Counted from the stretch's first letter, positions 53,593 to 62,397 are shown. The stretch is DNA of 64,000 nt from JAIBJN01 sp963825255 (GCA_963825255.1 CAWGSF010000009.1:992001-1056000), one strand, 5' to 3'. The notes: generated from the sequence alone by a model not told the origin. Translations and numbers: made by a program.

Positions 53593-53957
53593 ACCCGGAC
53601 AAGCTCCGCATCTGGGTCGCCCGCCTCGCAGCCCCGCTTGCCTTCTTCTTCGCCGCGGTGATCCTCGTCGTCCTCGTCCAGCGCGCCCTCGACCGCCAGG
53701 AGGGCACGAGCTCGAATGCCTCGGCGTCGAACACGGACACGACCGGCGTGACGACGACGCCCGGGGTGACGGACACGACGGATCTTCCCCGCGCGTGCCA
53801 GAAGCGCAACTACCGCGTCCGGCCGGGCGACACGCTCGAGGTGATCGCCGCCCGCTGCCAGACGACGGTGGACGTGCTGCTCGAGCTCAACCCGGACATC
53901 GACCCGCTCGCCCTCAGCCCGGGCCAGCGCGTCCACCTCCGCGCTGCGGCGACCTAG
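53589..53957 (+). CDS. LysM-domain protein with N-terminal membrane anchor
   Basis: 122 residues. One helix (LAAPLAFFFAAVILVVLVQR) is followed by a Thr/Ser linker and a C-terminal LysM domain: NYRVRPGDTLEVIAARCQTT, VDVLLELNPDIDPLALSPGQ. It is thus anchored in the membrane with a peptidoglycan-binding domain outside. Two Cys (positions about 78 and 92) could form a disulfide. GTG overlaps the pyrF stop. The stop is part of a CTAG shared with the convergent gene. Confidence 0.88.
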   Translation: MNPDKLRIWVARLAAPLAFFFAAVILVVLVQRALDRQEGTSSNASASNTDTTGVTTTPGVTDTTDLPRACQKRNYRVRPGDTLEVIAARCQTTVDVLLELNPDIDPLALSPGQRVHLRAAAT

Positions 53958-54262
53958 CTTCCGCGCCGGAGCCGGCGCGCGAGATGGGCGCTCGCGAGCG
54001 CCATCGTCATGAGTGGGTTCCCGAGCGCGCGCACCTCCACGCTGCCGGCCTGGATCTCGCGCGGGCGGCGCGGGATCACGAGCGGGCGCGGCGCGAGTCC
54101 GAGCGAGAGGATCCGCTGGTTGCTCTCCCGCTCGCCTCCGGCCCAGACGAAGAAGCGGGTCGGCCGGAGCTCGAAGCCGCCGAGCGCGCCGACCCGGATC
54201 TCGAGCGAGCGCTCGACGCCGGTGACGCGCGCGGGCTTGTCCTCTCTCTTCGTCTCGCCCAT
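53954..54262 (-). CDS. Hypothetical small protein
   Basis: 102 residues, basic. GVERSLEIRVGALGGFELRP, TRFFVWAGGERESNQRILSL and GSVEVRALGNPLMTMALASA. No family recognised; the central strand pattern is consistent with a small beta protein. ATG 54262 is preferred (TATAAC 8 nt upstream); GTG 54268 lies only 2 nt from the box. It is divergent from the carboxypeptidase gene and shares its -10 region. Confidence 0.6.
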   Translation of the reverse strand: MGETKREDKPARVTGVERSLEIRVGALGGFELRPTRFFVWAGGERESNQRILSLGLAPRPLVIPRRPREIQAGSVEVRALGNPLMTMALASAHLARRLRRGS

Positions 54263-54270
54263 CGTCACGA

Positions 54271-54278
54271 GTTATAGC
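54271..54278. promoter_or_regulatory. Palindromic -10 shared by a divergent pair
   Basis: The bases GTTATAGC give TATAGC on the plus strand, 9 nt before ATG 54288. On the minus strand they give TATAAC, 8 nt before ATG 54262. One AT-core in a GC-rich setting appears to serve both genes, whose starts are 25 bp apart. Confidence 0.55.
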
Positions 54279-54287
54279 CTGCAGGAC

Positions 54288-55448
54288 ATGCCGCGCCGAG
54301 CCCTGGTCGTCGCTCTCGTACTCGCCGTCCTCGCTGGAGGCGCTGGAGCTGCGACCGCCGCCGACGACCCGCCGCCGGTCGAGGCGCGGGCGGTGGTCGT
54401 CGCCGACGGTCGCACGGGCGACGTGCTCTACGAGCGGAACTCCGACCGGCGGATGGCCATGGCCAGCATCACGAAGCTGATGACGGCCCTCGTCACGCTC
54501 GAGCACGCGCGCCCCGGGGACACCGTCACGATCCCGAAGGGCGGGATCTCACCGGGCGGCTCGTCGATCTTCCTCACGCCGGGGGAGCGGCTTTCCGTGC
54601 ACGACCTCCTCGCCGCCGCGCTCATCCAGAGCGCGAACGACGCTGCGTACGCCCTTGCCCGCCATGTCGGCGACGGGAGCGTCAAGCGCTTCGTCCGGCT
54701 CATGAACGAGAAGGCGTCCGAGCTGGGCCTCGAGGACACGCACTTCGCGCGGCCGGACGGGCTCGACGCGCCGGGCCACTACTCGACCGCCGAGGACCTC
54801 CTTCGGCTCGGCCGGATCGCGATGGAGGAGCCGCTCGTGCGCAAGCTCGTGCGCCGGAAGACGTACAGCATCGCGGGCGGCCGCACGCTCGAGAGCTGGA
54901 ACGACCTGCTCTGGACGTATCCGGGCCTCTACGGCGTCAAGACCGGCCACACCGACCATGCCCGGTGGAGCGAGGTCGCCGCGGCTCGGCGCGACGGGAC
55001 CTCGACGTGGGCCGTCGTCCTCGGCAGCCCCACGCGGGCGAAGCGGAACGCAGCCGTTGCGGAGCTGCTCGACTGGGGCTTCGACCAGTACGCGCGCTTC
55101 ACGCTCGTCCGTGGGGGCGAGCGGTACGCGACGGCCGCCATCCCCTTCTCGGACGACCGGCTCGAGCTCGTCGCGGCGGGGAGCGCGTCCCGCGTCGTGC
55201 GGCTCGGGGACGGCACGCGGTTCGTCGAGCGCGTCGTCGCCCCCGAGACGGTCGAGCTCCCGGTCGCCAAGGGGCAGAAGCTCGGCGAGGTCGTCGTGCT
55301 CGACGGCGAGAGCGTCGTCGCGCGTGAGCCCCTCGTCGCGACGAGGGACGTCTCCGCGCCGAGCCTCGGCGAGCGACTGGGCTGGTACGCCGACCGCGCC
55401 CTCGACGAGGCGGGCGACACGCTCTCCGCGCTCGTCCCGGGGATCTAG
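54288..55448 (+). CDS. D-alanyl-D-alanine carboxypeptidase (PBP5/DacF type)
   Basis: 386 residues. A cleavable signal peptide (MPRRALVVALVLAVLAGGAG) precedes a class S11 peptidase with SxxK in MAMASITKLMTALVTLEHA, SxN in LIQSANDAAYALARHVGDGS and KTG in LYGVKTGHTDHARWSEVAAA. The C-terminal beta domain (about 280-350) is followed by a short helix rather than a clear anchor. It trims terminal D-Ala from peptidoglycan. ATG 54288 is preferred over longer frames by the signal peptide and the -10 box. Confidence 0.94.
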   Translation: MPRRALVVALVLAVLAGGAGAATAADDPPPVEARAVVVADGRTGDVLYERNSDRRMAMASITKLMTALVTLEHARPGDTVTIPKGGISPGGSSIFLTPGERLSVHDLLAAALIQSANDAAYALARHVGDGSVKRFVRLMNEKASELGLEDTHFARPDGLDAPGHYSTAEDLLRLGRIAMEEPLVRKLVRRKTYSIAGGRTLESWNDLLWTYPGLYGVKTGHTDHARWSEVAAARRDGTSTWAVVLGSPTRAKRNAAVAELLDWGFDQYARFTLVRGGERYATAAIPFSDDRLELVAAGSASRVVRLGDGTRFVERVVAPETVELPVAKGQKLGEVVVLDGESVVAREPLVATRDVSAPSLGERLGWYADRALDEAGDTLSALVPGI

Positions 55449-55840
55449 TGTCCGACCCCGAGCCCGCGCAGCTCGACGCACGACAGCGTTGCCGGAGTAC
55501 CTCCTCCGCGAGGTCCCCGGCTTCGCCGACTCGCCCGAGTTCGAGGCGATCGCCGCGAACCGCGGACTGCCGGGAGTCGTCACCGGCGCGTTCGGGCGGT
55601 ATCTCGAGCGGCTCCAGGCGAGGGCGATTCGCCGGGAGGCGGATCCCGCCGAGGAGGCCGCCCTCGACGGGGCGTACCAGGCCGTCGAGGACATGGCGGC
55701 GAGCGACGACGAACGCGTCAGGAACGCCCTTCGCGTCGAGGTTTTCGACCACATGCGCGCCAACGACGTCGTCGTCGCGGTGGTCGAGACGCGACTCGGG
55801 CCCCGAGGCGCGGAGCCTCTACCGCCGCTGGGCCGTCTGA
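55448..55840 (+). CDS. Conserved hypothetical protein (two compensating frameshifts)
   Basis: About 130 residues. The start SDPEPAQLDARQ (GTG 55448) is in one frame. A missing base near 55490 moves the reading to LPEYLLREVPGFADSPEFEA, YLERLQARAIRREADPAEEA and VRNALRVEVFDHMRANDVVV. An extra C in CCCC near 55803 returns it to end RSLYRRWAV. The gene resembles small actinobacterial proteins of unknown function. GTG overlaps the last base of the carboxypeptidase stop. Confidence 0.62.
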   Translation: MSDPEPAQLDARQRCRSTSSARSPASPTRPSSRRSPRTADCRESSPARSGGISSGSRRGRFAGRRIPPRRPPSTGRTRPSRTWRRATTNASGTPFASRFSTTCAPTTSSSRWSRRDSGPEARSLYRRWAV

Positions 55841-55900
55841 GAAGCCGAATGGAGCTCTTAGGCTAGGATCGGGCCGGGTGCAGTCTCCGTATCCACTCGG

Positions 55901-56860
55901 ATGATCGTCACCGTTACCCTCAACGCGGCGATCGACAGGACGCTCGTCGTCCCCAATTTCCAGCCCGGCCAGCGCCACCGAGCGAGCGTCGGCTTCCCGA
56001 GCGCGGGCGGAAAGGGGATCAACGTCGCCCGTGCGCTCAAGCTCCTCGGCGCGCCCGTCGTGAGCACGGGGCTCGCAGGTGGTCGGACCGGCACGCTCGT
56101 CGTCGAGGAGCTGACCAACGAGGGGATCCTCAACGACTTCGTCCGCATCAAGCACGAGTCGCGGACGTCGATCGCCGTGCTCGACCCGACGTCGAACGCC
56201 TACACGGAGATCAACGAGTGGGGCCCGGAGGTGAGCGAGGAGGAGCTGCAGATCCTGCGCGAGAAGCTCGCGTACCTCGCCCAGGGAGCCGAGTTCGTCG
56301 TCCTCGCCGGCTCGCTCCCGCGCGGGGTCGACCCCGGCCTCTACGGGGAGCTCGTCCGCGATCTCAACCGGTCCCAGCTGCTCGCCGTCGTCGACACGGA
56401 GGGCGAGCCGCTCCGTCTCGCCGTCGAGGCGGAGCCCTACCTCGTCTCCCCGAACCAGCAGGAGGCCGAGGCCCTCGTCGGGCACGAGTTCGTGGACGAG
56501 GAGGACATCGTCGCGGGGCTCGACGAGATCGCCGATCTCGGCGCCAGGAACGTCATCATCACCCGCGACACGGGCTGCTACGCCCTCCTGCGCGAGGACC
56601 GGACGGAGCTCCGCGTCCGCGCCGAGGCCCCGCGCGTCGAGCCGATCTCGACGGTCGGCGCGGGGGACACGCTGCTCGCCGGCTTCCTGGCGGCGCGCGT
56701 GGGCGGCCGGCCGTTCGAGGACGCGGTGCGCTCGGCCGTCGCCGCGGGCGCGGCGTGCGTCCTCGAGGCCGGCGCCGGGCGCTTCGACCCGCGCGAGGCG
56801 AACCGCCTGACGGGGCTCGTCCAGCTCGAGACGGTCGACCGGGTCGCCCAGGAAGGCTAG
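55901..56860 (+). CDS. PfkB-type hexose kinase, 1-phosphofructokinase family
   Basis: 319 residues. IVTVTLNAAIDRTLVVPNFQ, SAGGKGINVARALKLLGAPV, VVLAGSLPRGVDPGLYGELV, and the anion hole with catalytic Asp in VGAGDTLLAGFLAARVGG. This group phosphorylates fructose-1-phosphate, tagatose-6-phosphate or fructose-6-phosphate. No PTS gene is nearby. ATG 55901 follows a TAGGAT at 55862 by about 33 nt, so this gene has a short leader, unlike most neighbours. Confidence 0.9.
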   Translation: MIVTVTLNAAIDRTLVVPNFQPGQRHRASVGFPSAGGKGINVARALKLLGAPVVSTGLAGGRTGTLVVEELTNEGILNDFVRIKHESRTSIAVLDPTSNAYTEINEWGPEVSEEELQILREKLAYLAQGAEFVVLAGSLPRGVDPGLYGELVRDLNRSQLLAVVDTEGEPLRLAVEAEPYLVSPNQQEAEALVGHEFVDEEDIVAGLDEIADLGARNVIITRDTGCYALLREDRTELRVRAEAPRVEPISTVGAGDTLLAGFLAARVGGRPFEDAVRSAVAAGAACVLEAGAGRFDPREANRLTGLVQLETVDRVAQEG

Positions 56861-56897
56861 AGGCGCCGGCCAGCGCCACTGGTACGATCGCTCGACG

Positions 56898-58409
56898 GTG
56901 AACGTGGAGCTGCGTCAGGACGAGATCGAGCGCCTTCTCGCCCTGGAGCGGAAGTTCGCCAAGGAGGGCCTCACCTTCGACGACGTCCTGCTCGTCCCGG
57001 CGGAGTCGCACGTGCTCCCCGGCGACGTGTCGACCCGGACGCAGCTGACCCGCACGATCGAGCTCGAGATCCCGATCGTGTCGGCCGCGATGGACACCGT
57101 CACCGAGGCCCGGATGGCGATCGCCCTCGCTCGCGAGGGCGGCATCGGCGTCGTCCACCGGAATCTCTCCGTCGCGGAGCAGGCCGCGGAGGTCGACAAG
57201 GTGAAGCGCTCCGAGGCGGGGATGATCGTCGAGCCGGTGACGCTCCCGCCGGACGCGCCCGTCTCCGCGGCCCTCTCGATCATGGAGACCTACCGGATCT
57301 CGGGCGTCCCGGTCACGGACGAGGACGGGCGCCTCGTCGGCATCCTCACGAACCGCGACCTGCGCTTCCAGGACGACACGGGGCTGCCCGTCTCCGAGCT
57401 CATGACCTCGCGCGACCTCGTCACCGTCCCGGTCGGGACGACCCTGGAGGAGGCGCGCGCGGTCCTGCACCGCCACAAGATCGAGAAGCTCCCCGTCGTC
57501 GACGGCGACGGCCGGCTGAAGGGGCTCATCACCGTCAAGGACATCGAGAAGCGGATCCGCTACCCGTTCGCGACCAAGGACGAGCAGGGGCGCCTGCGCG
57601 TCGCCGCGGCGGTCGGGACGGGGCCCGAGGGCATCGAGCGCGCGAGCGCGCTCGTCGACGCCGGCGTGGACGTCCTCGTCGTCGACACGTCGCACGGCCA
57701 CTCCCACGGCGTCCTCGACGTCGTGCGGGAGCTCAAGGGCCGGGTCGACATGCCGATCGTGGCCGGCAACGTCGCCACGCCGGAGGGGGTGGAGGCGCTC
57801 GTCGACGCCGGAGCCGACGCGGTCAAGGTCGGCATGGGGCCGGGGGCGATCTGCACGACCCGGGTCGTCGCCGGCATCGGCGTCCCGCAGGTGACGGCCG
57901 TCTACGACTGCGCCCAGGCTGCCGCGCGCCACGACATCCCCCTGATCGCCGACGGCGGCATCAACTTCTCCGGCGACATCGCCAAGGCGATCGCCGCCGG
58001 GGCCGACTCCGTCATGGCGGGCGGCCTCCTCGCAGGGACGGACGAGAGCCCGGGCGAGGTCGTCTTCCACCAGGGCGAGCAGTTCAAGGAGTACCGCGGG
58101 ATGGGCTCGGTCGGGGCCATGCGCGCTCGCCATTCGAGCGACCGCTACTTCCAGCAGGACGTCGAGGAGGTGGGCAAGCTCGTCCCGGAGGGGATCGAGG
58201 GCCGCGTCGGCTACAAGGGGCCGCTCGCGAACGTCGTCCACCAGCTCGTCGGCGGGCTGCGGCAGGCGATGGGGTACTGCGGCGCCGCGACGATCGAGGA
58301 GCTGAAGCAGGCGCGCTTCGTTCGGGTGACGGCCGCCGGCCAGCGCGAGAGCCATCCGCACGACGTCTCGATCGTGAAGGAAGCCCCGAACTACGGGCCG
58401 GGGCGGTAG
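56898..58409 (+). CDS. guaB: IMP dehydrogenase
   Basis: 503 residues. LTFDDVLLVPAESHVLPGDV, IPIVSAAMDTVTEARMAIAL, two CBS domains (about 105-225; YRISGVPVTDEDGRLVGILT and HKIEKLPVVDGDGRLKGLIT), VDTSHGHSHGVLDVVRELKG. The catalytic Cys loop is MGPGAICTTRVVAGIGVPQV, and the flap region YRGMGSVGAM. It makes XMP from IMP. GTG 56898 lies 9 nt after TACGAT. guaA follows after 4 nt. Confidence 0.97.
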   Translation: MNVELRQDEIERLLALERKFAKEGLTFDDVLLVPAESHVLPGDVSTRTQLTRTIELEIPIVSAAMDTVTEARMAIALAREGGIGVVHRNLSVAEQAAEVDKVKRSEAGMIVEPVTLPPDAPVSAALSIMETYRISGVPVTDEDGRLVGILTNRDLRFQDDTGLPVSELMTSRDLVTVPVGTTLEEARAVLHRHKIEKLPVVDGDGRLKGLITVKDIEKRIRYPFATKDEQGRLRVAAAVGTGPEGIERASALVDAGVDVLVVDTSHGHSHGVLDVVRELKGRVDMPIVAGNVATPEGVEALVDAGADAVKVGMGPGAICTTRVVAGIGVPQVTAVYDCAQAAARHDIPLIADGGINFSGDIAKAIAAGADSVMAGGLLAGTDESPGEVVFHQGEQFKEYRGMGSVGAMRARHSSDRYFQQDVEEVGKLVPEGIEGRVGYKGPLANVVHQLVGGLRQAMGYCGAATIEELKQARFVRVTAAGQRESHPHDVSIVKEAPNYGPGR

Positions 58410-58413
58410 CCGG

Positions 58414-59994
58414 ATGGGCGAGGTCGTCCCCCTCCCCGTCGAGGAGCCGGCGGCGGAGGAGCGCCCCGTCCTCGTCGTCGACCTCGGCGGCCAGTACTCG
58501 CAGCTGATCGCCCGCCGCGTCCGCGAGTGCCGCGTGTACTCGGAGCTCGTGCACCACACGGCCTCGCCGCAGGCCGTTGCGGCGCGCCGCCCGCTCGCGC
58601 TGATCCTCTCCGGCGGGCCCGCGTCGGTCTACGCGGAGGGAGCGCCGAGCGTCGACCCGGGCCTCTTCGAGCTCGGCGTCCCGGTCCTCGGCATCTGCTA
58701 CGGCATGCAGCTCCTGGCGCGGGAGCTCGGCGGCGCCGTCGAGCGCACCGGCGCCTCGGAGTTCGGGCGCACCGACGTGCATGTCGAGACGGACGGCGAG
58801 CTCTTCACGGGCCTGCCGCCGGAGCTCGTCACCTGGATGAGCCATCGCGACTCCGTGACCGCGCCGCCGGCCGGCGCGCGCGTCACCGCCGGCTCGCCCT
58901 CGACGCCGATCGCAGCGTTCGAGGATCGTGAGCGGAGGCTCTACGGCGTCCAGTTCCACCCCGAGGTCGTGCACACCGAGCACGGGATGGACGTGCTGAA
59001 GACGTTCCTCTACCGGGTCGCGGACGCGCCGCCGGCCTGGACGGCCGTCGCGGTGATCGAGGAGGAGACGGCGCGGGTCCGGGCTCAGGTCGGCCGCGAG
59101 CGGGTGCTCTGCGCGCTCTCGGGCGGCGTCGACTCGGCCGTCGCCGCGCTCCTCGTCCACAAGGCGGTCGGCGAGCAGCTCACCTGCGTCTTCGTCGACC
59201 ACGGCCTCCTGCGGAAGGACGAGGCGGCGCAGGTCGTCGAGACGTTCGGTCGGCACTTCCACGTCCCGCTCGTCCACGTCGACGCGCGCCAGCGGTTCCT
59301 CACCCGCCTGGCCGGCGTGGAAGAGCCGGAGGCGAAGCGGAAGATCATCGGGGAGGAGTTCATCAGGGTGTTCGAGGAGGAGGCGGCGAAGCTCGGCAGC
59401 GTCCGCTTCCTCGTCCAGGGGACGCTCTACTCGGACGTGATCGAGTCGGGGGGATCCGGCGACGGCGTGGCGGCGACGATCAAGTCGCACCACAACGTCG
59501 GCGGGCTCCCGGAGCACATGGACCTCGAGCTCGTCGAGCCGCTGCGGATGCTCTTCAAGGACGAGGTGCGCCGCGTCGGAGAGGAGCTCGGCCTCCCCGA
59601 GGCGATGGTCTGGCGCCACCCGTTCCCCGGGCCGGGCCTCGCGATCCGGATCATCGGCGAGGTGACCGAGGAGCGGCTCGAGATCCTCCGCGAAGCGGAC
59701 GCGATCCTGCTCGAGGAGGTCCGGCGCGCCGGGCTCTACCGCGACCTGTGGCAGTGCTTCGCGGTGCTGCCCGCCGTTCGGTCCGTCGGCGTGCAGGGGG
59801 ACGAGCGGACGTACGCCTACCCGATCGTCGTCCGCGCCGTGACGTCCGAGGACGCCATGACCGCCGACTGGGCCCGGCTGCCCTACGACCTGCTGGAGAC
59901 GATCTCGAGCCGCATCATCAACGAGATCCCGGGCGTCAATCGGGTCGCGCTCGACCTCTCCTCCAAGCCGCCGGCGACGATCGAGTGGGAGTAG
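58414..59994 (+). CDS. guaA: GMP synthase (glutamine-hydrolysing)
   Basis: 526 residues. The class I glutamine amidotransferase domain (1-195) has nucleophile VLGICYGMQLLARELGGAVE and His/Glu in VQFHPEVVHTEHGMD. The ATP-pyrophosphatase loop is LCALSGGVDSAVAALLVHKA. The dimerisation domain contains HHNVGGLPEHMDLELVEPLR and ends DLSSKPPATIEWE. It converts XMP to GMP with glutamine and ATP. ATG 58414 lies 4 nt after guaB, so the pair is co-transcribed. Confidence 0.97.
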   Translation: MGEVVPLPVEEPAAEERPVLVVDLGGQYSQLIARRVRECRVYSELVHHTASPQAVAARRPLALILSGGPASVYAEGAPSVDPGLFELGVPVLGICYGMQLLARELGGAVERTGASEFGRTDVHVETDGELFTGLPPELVTWMSHRDSVTAPPAGARVTAGSPSTPIAAFEDRERRLYGVQFHPEVVHTEHGMDVLKTFLYRVADAPPAWTAVAVIEEETARVRAQVGRERVLCALSGGVDSAVAALLVHKAVGEQLTCVFVDHGLLRKDEAAQVVETFGRHFHVPLVHVDARQRFLTRLAGVEEPEAKRKIIGEEFIRVFEEEAAKLGSVRFLVQGTLYSDVIESGGSGDGVAATIKSHHNVGGLPEHMDLELVEPLRMLFKDEVRRVGEELGLPEAMVWRHPFPGPGLAIRIIGEVTEERLEILREADAILLEEVRRAGLYRDLWQCFAVLPAVRSVGVQGDERTYAYPIVVRAVTSEDAMTADWARLPYDLLETISSRIINEIPGVNRVALDLSSKPPATIEWE

Positions 59995-59996
59995 GG

Positions 59997-60149
59997 ATGG
60001 AGGCCGCGGCCCGGGCGGAAGCGGACGAGTGCCGCCTGGAGGGCGCCGACGACGAGGCTCTCTGCCCGCGCTGCGGGACGGAGATGATCTGGACGAAGGC
60101 CAGCTGGCACTGCCTGGCCTGCCGCTACAAGGAAGGCTGCTGCGGCTGA
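59997..60149 (+). CDS. Small zinc-ribbon protein
   Basis: 50 residues with two CxxC pairs: ALCPRCGTEMIWTKASWHC and CLACRYKEGCCG. A minimal zinc ribbon without other domain. ATG 59997 lies 2 nt after the guaA stop, so it may be translated as part of the guaBA operon. The extra Cys pair at the very end is unusual. Function unknown. Confidence 0.65.
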   Translation: MEAAARAEADECRLEGADDEALCPRCGTEMIWTKASWHCLACRYKEGCCG

Positions 60150-60180
60150 CCTCGAGCCCGGCCTGCCCTCAGCGGCCACG

Positions 60181-60205
60181 GCCAGGGTCTGACCCCTGAC
60201 ATGGC
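60181..60205. repeat. GGGTCTGACCCCTGACATGGC repeat family, copy 1 (25 bp)
   Basis: GCCAGGGTC-TGACCCC-TGACATGGC, identical to the copy at 60296-60320 except for one base. It contains an odd palindrome centred on GGGTCTGACCC. Intergenic, between the zinc-ribbon gene and a transporter gene. Confidence 0.75.
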
Positions 60206-60295
60206 CGTTCGGGACGGTCGTGACGCCGGAGGCGCTGAGCCCGGAGGCGCGTGGCCGGCGGATTCTCGCTCGTGAGCACGTCCCCTTCGGAGACG

Positions 60296-60320
60296 GCCGG
60301 GGTCTGACCCCTGACATGGC
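60296..60320. repeat. GGGTCTGACCCCTGACATGGC repeat family, copy 2 (25 bp)
   Basis: GCCGGGGTC-TGACCCC-TGACATGGC, in the same orientation 115 bp from copy 1. Together with an internal repeat of CCGGAGGCGC (60227 and 60241) it fills the 205-bp gap, in which I see no gene. Confidence 0.75.
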
Positions 60321-60354
60321 TCTTGGGGCCGGTGGTCGCGGCTAGGGTCGCGGC

Positions 60355-61506
60355 GTGAGCCGCTACCGCTGGACGGTTCTCGCGCTCGGGACGGCCGCGC
60401 AGGCGAGCTACTCCGCGGCGTTCCTCGGCATTCCGGTCCTCGCGCCCGCGCTGCGGGCCGAGTACGGGCTGACGCTCGCCGAGGTCGGGGTCGTCCTCGC
60501 CGCGTTCAGCCTCGGCTCGGTCCTGACGCTGCTGCCGTGGGGGCTCCTGACCGACCGGCTGGGGGAGCGCTTCGTCCTCGCCACCGGGCTCGTCGGCGCG
60601 AGCATCGCGCTCGCGGGCGCGGCCTTCGCGAGCGGCTACGCCGCGCTCGTGATCCTCCTCCTCGTGGCCGGCGCCGCCGGGGCAAGCGTGAACGCGGCCA
60701 GCGGCCGGGCCGTCATGGGCTGGTTCTCGGCCGAAGACCGAGGATTCGCGCTCGGGATCCGGCAGACGGCGCTGCCGCTGGGCGGAGCCGCCGCCGCCCT
60801 CGCCCTGCCGCCGATCGCGAGCGTGGGCGGAACGGAGGCGGGATTGCTCGCGCTCGCGGGCGCGTGTCTCGTCACCGCCGTGGCGGGAGCCGTCGGCCTG
60901 CGGGAGGCGCCGCCGGCCGAGGGCGAAGGCCTGGGAGACGTCACCCATCCGCTCCGCGACGCGCGCATGTGGCGCCTCGGGGTCGGGAGCGGGCTGATCG
61001 TCGCCGCCCAGATCAGCCTCATGGCGTTCACGGTGCTGTTCCTGCACGGCGCGCGGGGCCTGTCGACGGCAGTCGCGGCGGGCATCTTCGCGGGCATGCA
61101 GATCTGCGGCGCAGCGCTTCGCATCGTCGTCGGGCGCTGGTCGGACCGGGTCGGCTCGCGGATCGCGCCGCTCCTGAAGCTGGCCTGCGGGCTCTCGGTC
61201 GCGCTGCTCGTGAGCGCCCTCCTCACCGCGGCACCGCTCGCGTTCCTGCTCCCGGCCTTCCTCGTCGCCGGAGCGCTGTCGCAGTCCTGGAACGGGCTCT
61301 CGTTCACGGCGGCCGCGGAGCTGGCCGGGCGTGCCCGAGCCGGCGCCGCGCTCGGGTTCCAGCAGACGTCGCTCGCCGTCTCGTCCGGCGTCGTGCCGCC
61401 CGTGTTCGCCGTCCTGGTCGACGGCACCTCGTGGGGATTGGCGTTCGGGCTCGCCGCTGCGCTCCCGCTCGCCGGCGCGGCGCTCGTCCGGCGCATCCCG
61501 GTCTAG
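60355..61506 (+). CDS. Major facilitator superfamily transporter
   Basis: 383 residues, 12 helices. The MFS signature after helix 2 reads LPWGLLTDRLGERFVLATGL, with the related GRWSDRVGSRIAPLLKLACG in the second half. AAQASYSAAFLGIPVLAPAL and GFALGIRQTALPLGGAAAAL resemble NarK/CynX-type carriers of small anions or metabolites. Substrate unknown. GTG 60355 lies 6 nt after TAGGGT. The stop shares CTAG with the convergent gene. Confidence 0.9.
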   Translation: MSRYRWTVLALGTAAQASYSAAFLGIPVLAPALRAEYGLTLAEVGVVLAAFSLGSVLTLLPWGLLTDRLGERFVLATGLVGASIALAGAAFASGYAALVILLLVAGAAGASVNAASGRAVMGWFSAEDRGFALGIRQTALPLGGAAAALALPPIASVGGTEAGLLALAGACLVTAVAGAVGLREAPPAEGEGLGDVTHPLRDARMWRLGVGSGLIVAAQISLMAFTVLFLHGARGLSTAVAAGIFAGMQICGAALRIVVGRWSDRVGSRIAPLLKLACGLSVALLVSALLTAAPLAFLLPAFLVAGALSQSWNGLSFTAAAELAGRARAGAALGFQQTSLAVSSGVVPPVFAVLVDGTSWGLAFGLAAALPLAGAALVRRIPV

Positions 61507-62078
61507 TGCGCGCGTGCCTCCCGGCGCCGTCGGACCAGGCCGGCCGATACGCCGACAGCAGCGAGGGCGCCGAGCACGCCGGCGATGATCGGCCAGACGG
61601 GGAAACCTCCGCCGGTCGACTCGGAAGCGGCGACCGGGCTCACGGTCGGAGGCTGTCCGTTCGCGCCGCCGCCTGGGCCGCCGATGGACACCGTCGCGAA
61701 CGTGTGCGTCTGCGCGCACGGGGCGGGCTCGCCGTCCCAGCTCGAGAAGTCGTCGTAGACCTCGTACCGCCAGCTCCCAGCCGTCGGGAACACGACCCGG
61801 GCGACGAAGACCCTCGGGTCGTCCGTCCCCCTCGCGACGAACGTCCTTCGCGCCTTCGTCTCCACGTTCACGATGGTGACCGTCGGCCGGGCTGTGTCGG
61901 CGTTCGGGAGCGGCGTGACGCCGTGCTGGAGCACCGTGACGCGGGCGTCCCAGGTCGCTCCGGGCGCGATTGCGTCCGGGGGCGGGGCGAGCCCTGCGGT
62001 CGCCCAGCATCCGGCCGCCGCCACGCCCGCCTGGGCGAGCGCGCCCGCGGTGACGAGCGCAATCAGGAGTCGCTTCAT
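61503..62078 (-). CDS. Secreted/membrane-anchored protein, YtkA/FixH-like domain
   Basis: 191 residues. Signal peptide MKRLLIALVTAGALAQAGVA, a beta-sandwich (IAPGATWDARVTVLQHGVTP, DARVFVARVVFPTAGSWRYE-like order), a Gly/Ser linker, and a C-terminal helix PIIAGVLGALAAVGVSAGLV with basic tail. It is thus exposed outside and anchored by its C-terminus. The domain recalls YtkA-like copper-related proteins; the match is by pattern only. ATG 62078 is set by GAGAGGAGG. Confidence 0.75.
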   Translation of the reverse strand: MKRLLIALVTAGALAQAGVAAAGCWATAGLAPPPDAIAPGATWDARVTVLQHGVTPLPNADTARPTVTIVNVETKARRTFVARGTDDPRVFVARVVFPTAGSWRYEVYDDFSSWDGEPAPCAQTHTFATVSIGGPGGGANGQPPTVSPVAASESTGGGFPVWPIIAGVLGALAAVGVSAGLVRRRREARAH

Positions 62079-62133
62079 TCGAATCCTCCTCTCGCGCCTT
62101 CTACCCCGGCCGGGCCCGGAAGGTTCCGGGCGC

Positions 62134-62397
62134 TCAGCGGACCGCGAAGCCCCTGAGCCCTTCCTCGGGCTCCTCGAAGACCTCGACCCGCTCGACCGCC
62201 GCGCCCTGCGGGCCCTCGCGGACGAAGGCGACGAGGCGCTCGACGGCGTCCGGCTCGCCCTCGAAGACCGCCTCGACCGTTCCCTCCCACGTGTTGCGAG
62301 CCCAGCCGGCGACACCGTGCTCGAGCGCGAGGCGGCGGGTGGTGTCCCGGAAGAAGACGCCCTGGACGTATCCGTGGACCACGACCCGCCGTCTCAT
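62134..62397 (-). CDS. acyP: Acylphosphatase
   Basis: 87 residues. The active-site loop is VHGYVQGVFFRDTTRRLALE, with catalytic Arg, and Asn in GVAGWARNTWEGTVEAVFEG. FALRGFAVR-like end present. It hydrolyses acyl phosphates. ATG 62397 overlaps the MFS stop (ATGA), so the two are coupled. Confidence 0.94.
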   Translation of the reverse strand: MRRRVVVHGYVQGVFFRDTTRRLALEHGVAGWARNTWEGTVEAVFEGEPDAVERLVAFVREGPQGAAVERVEVFEEPEEGLRGFAVR

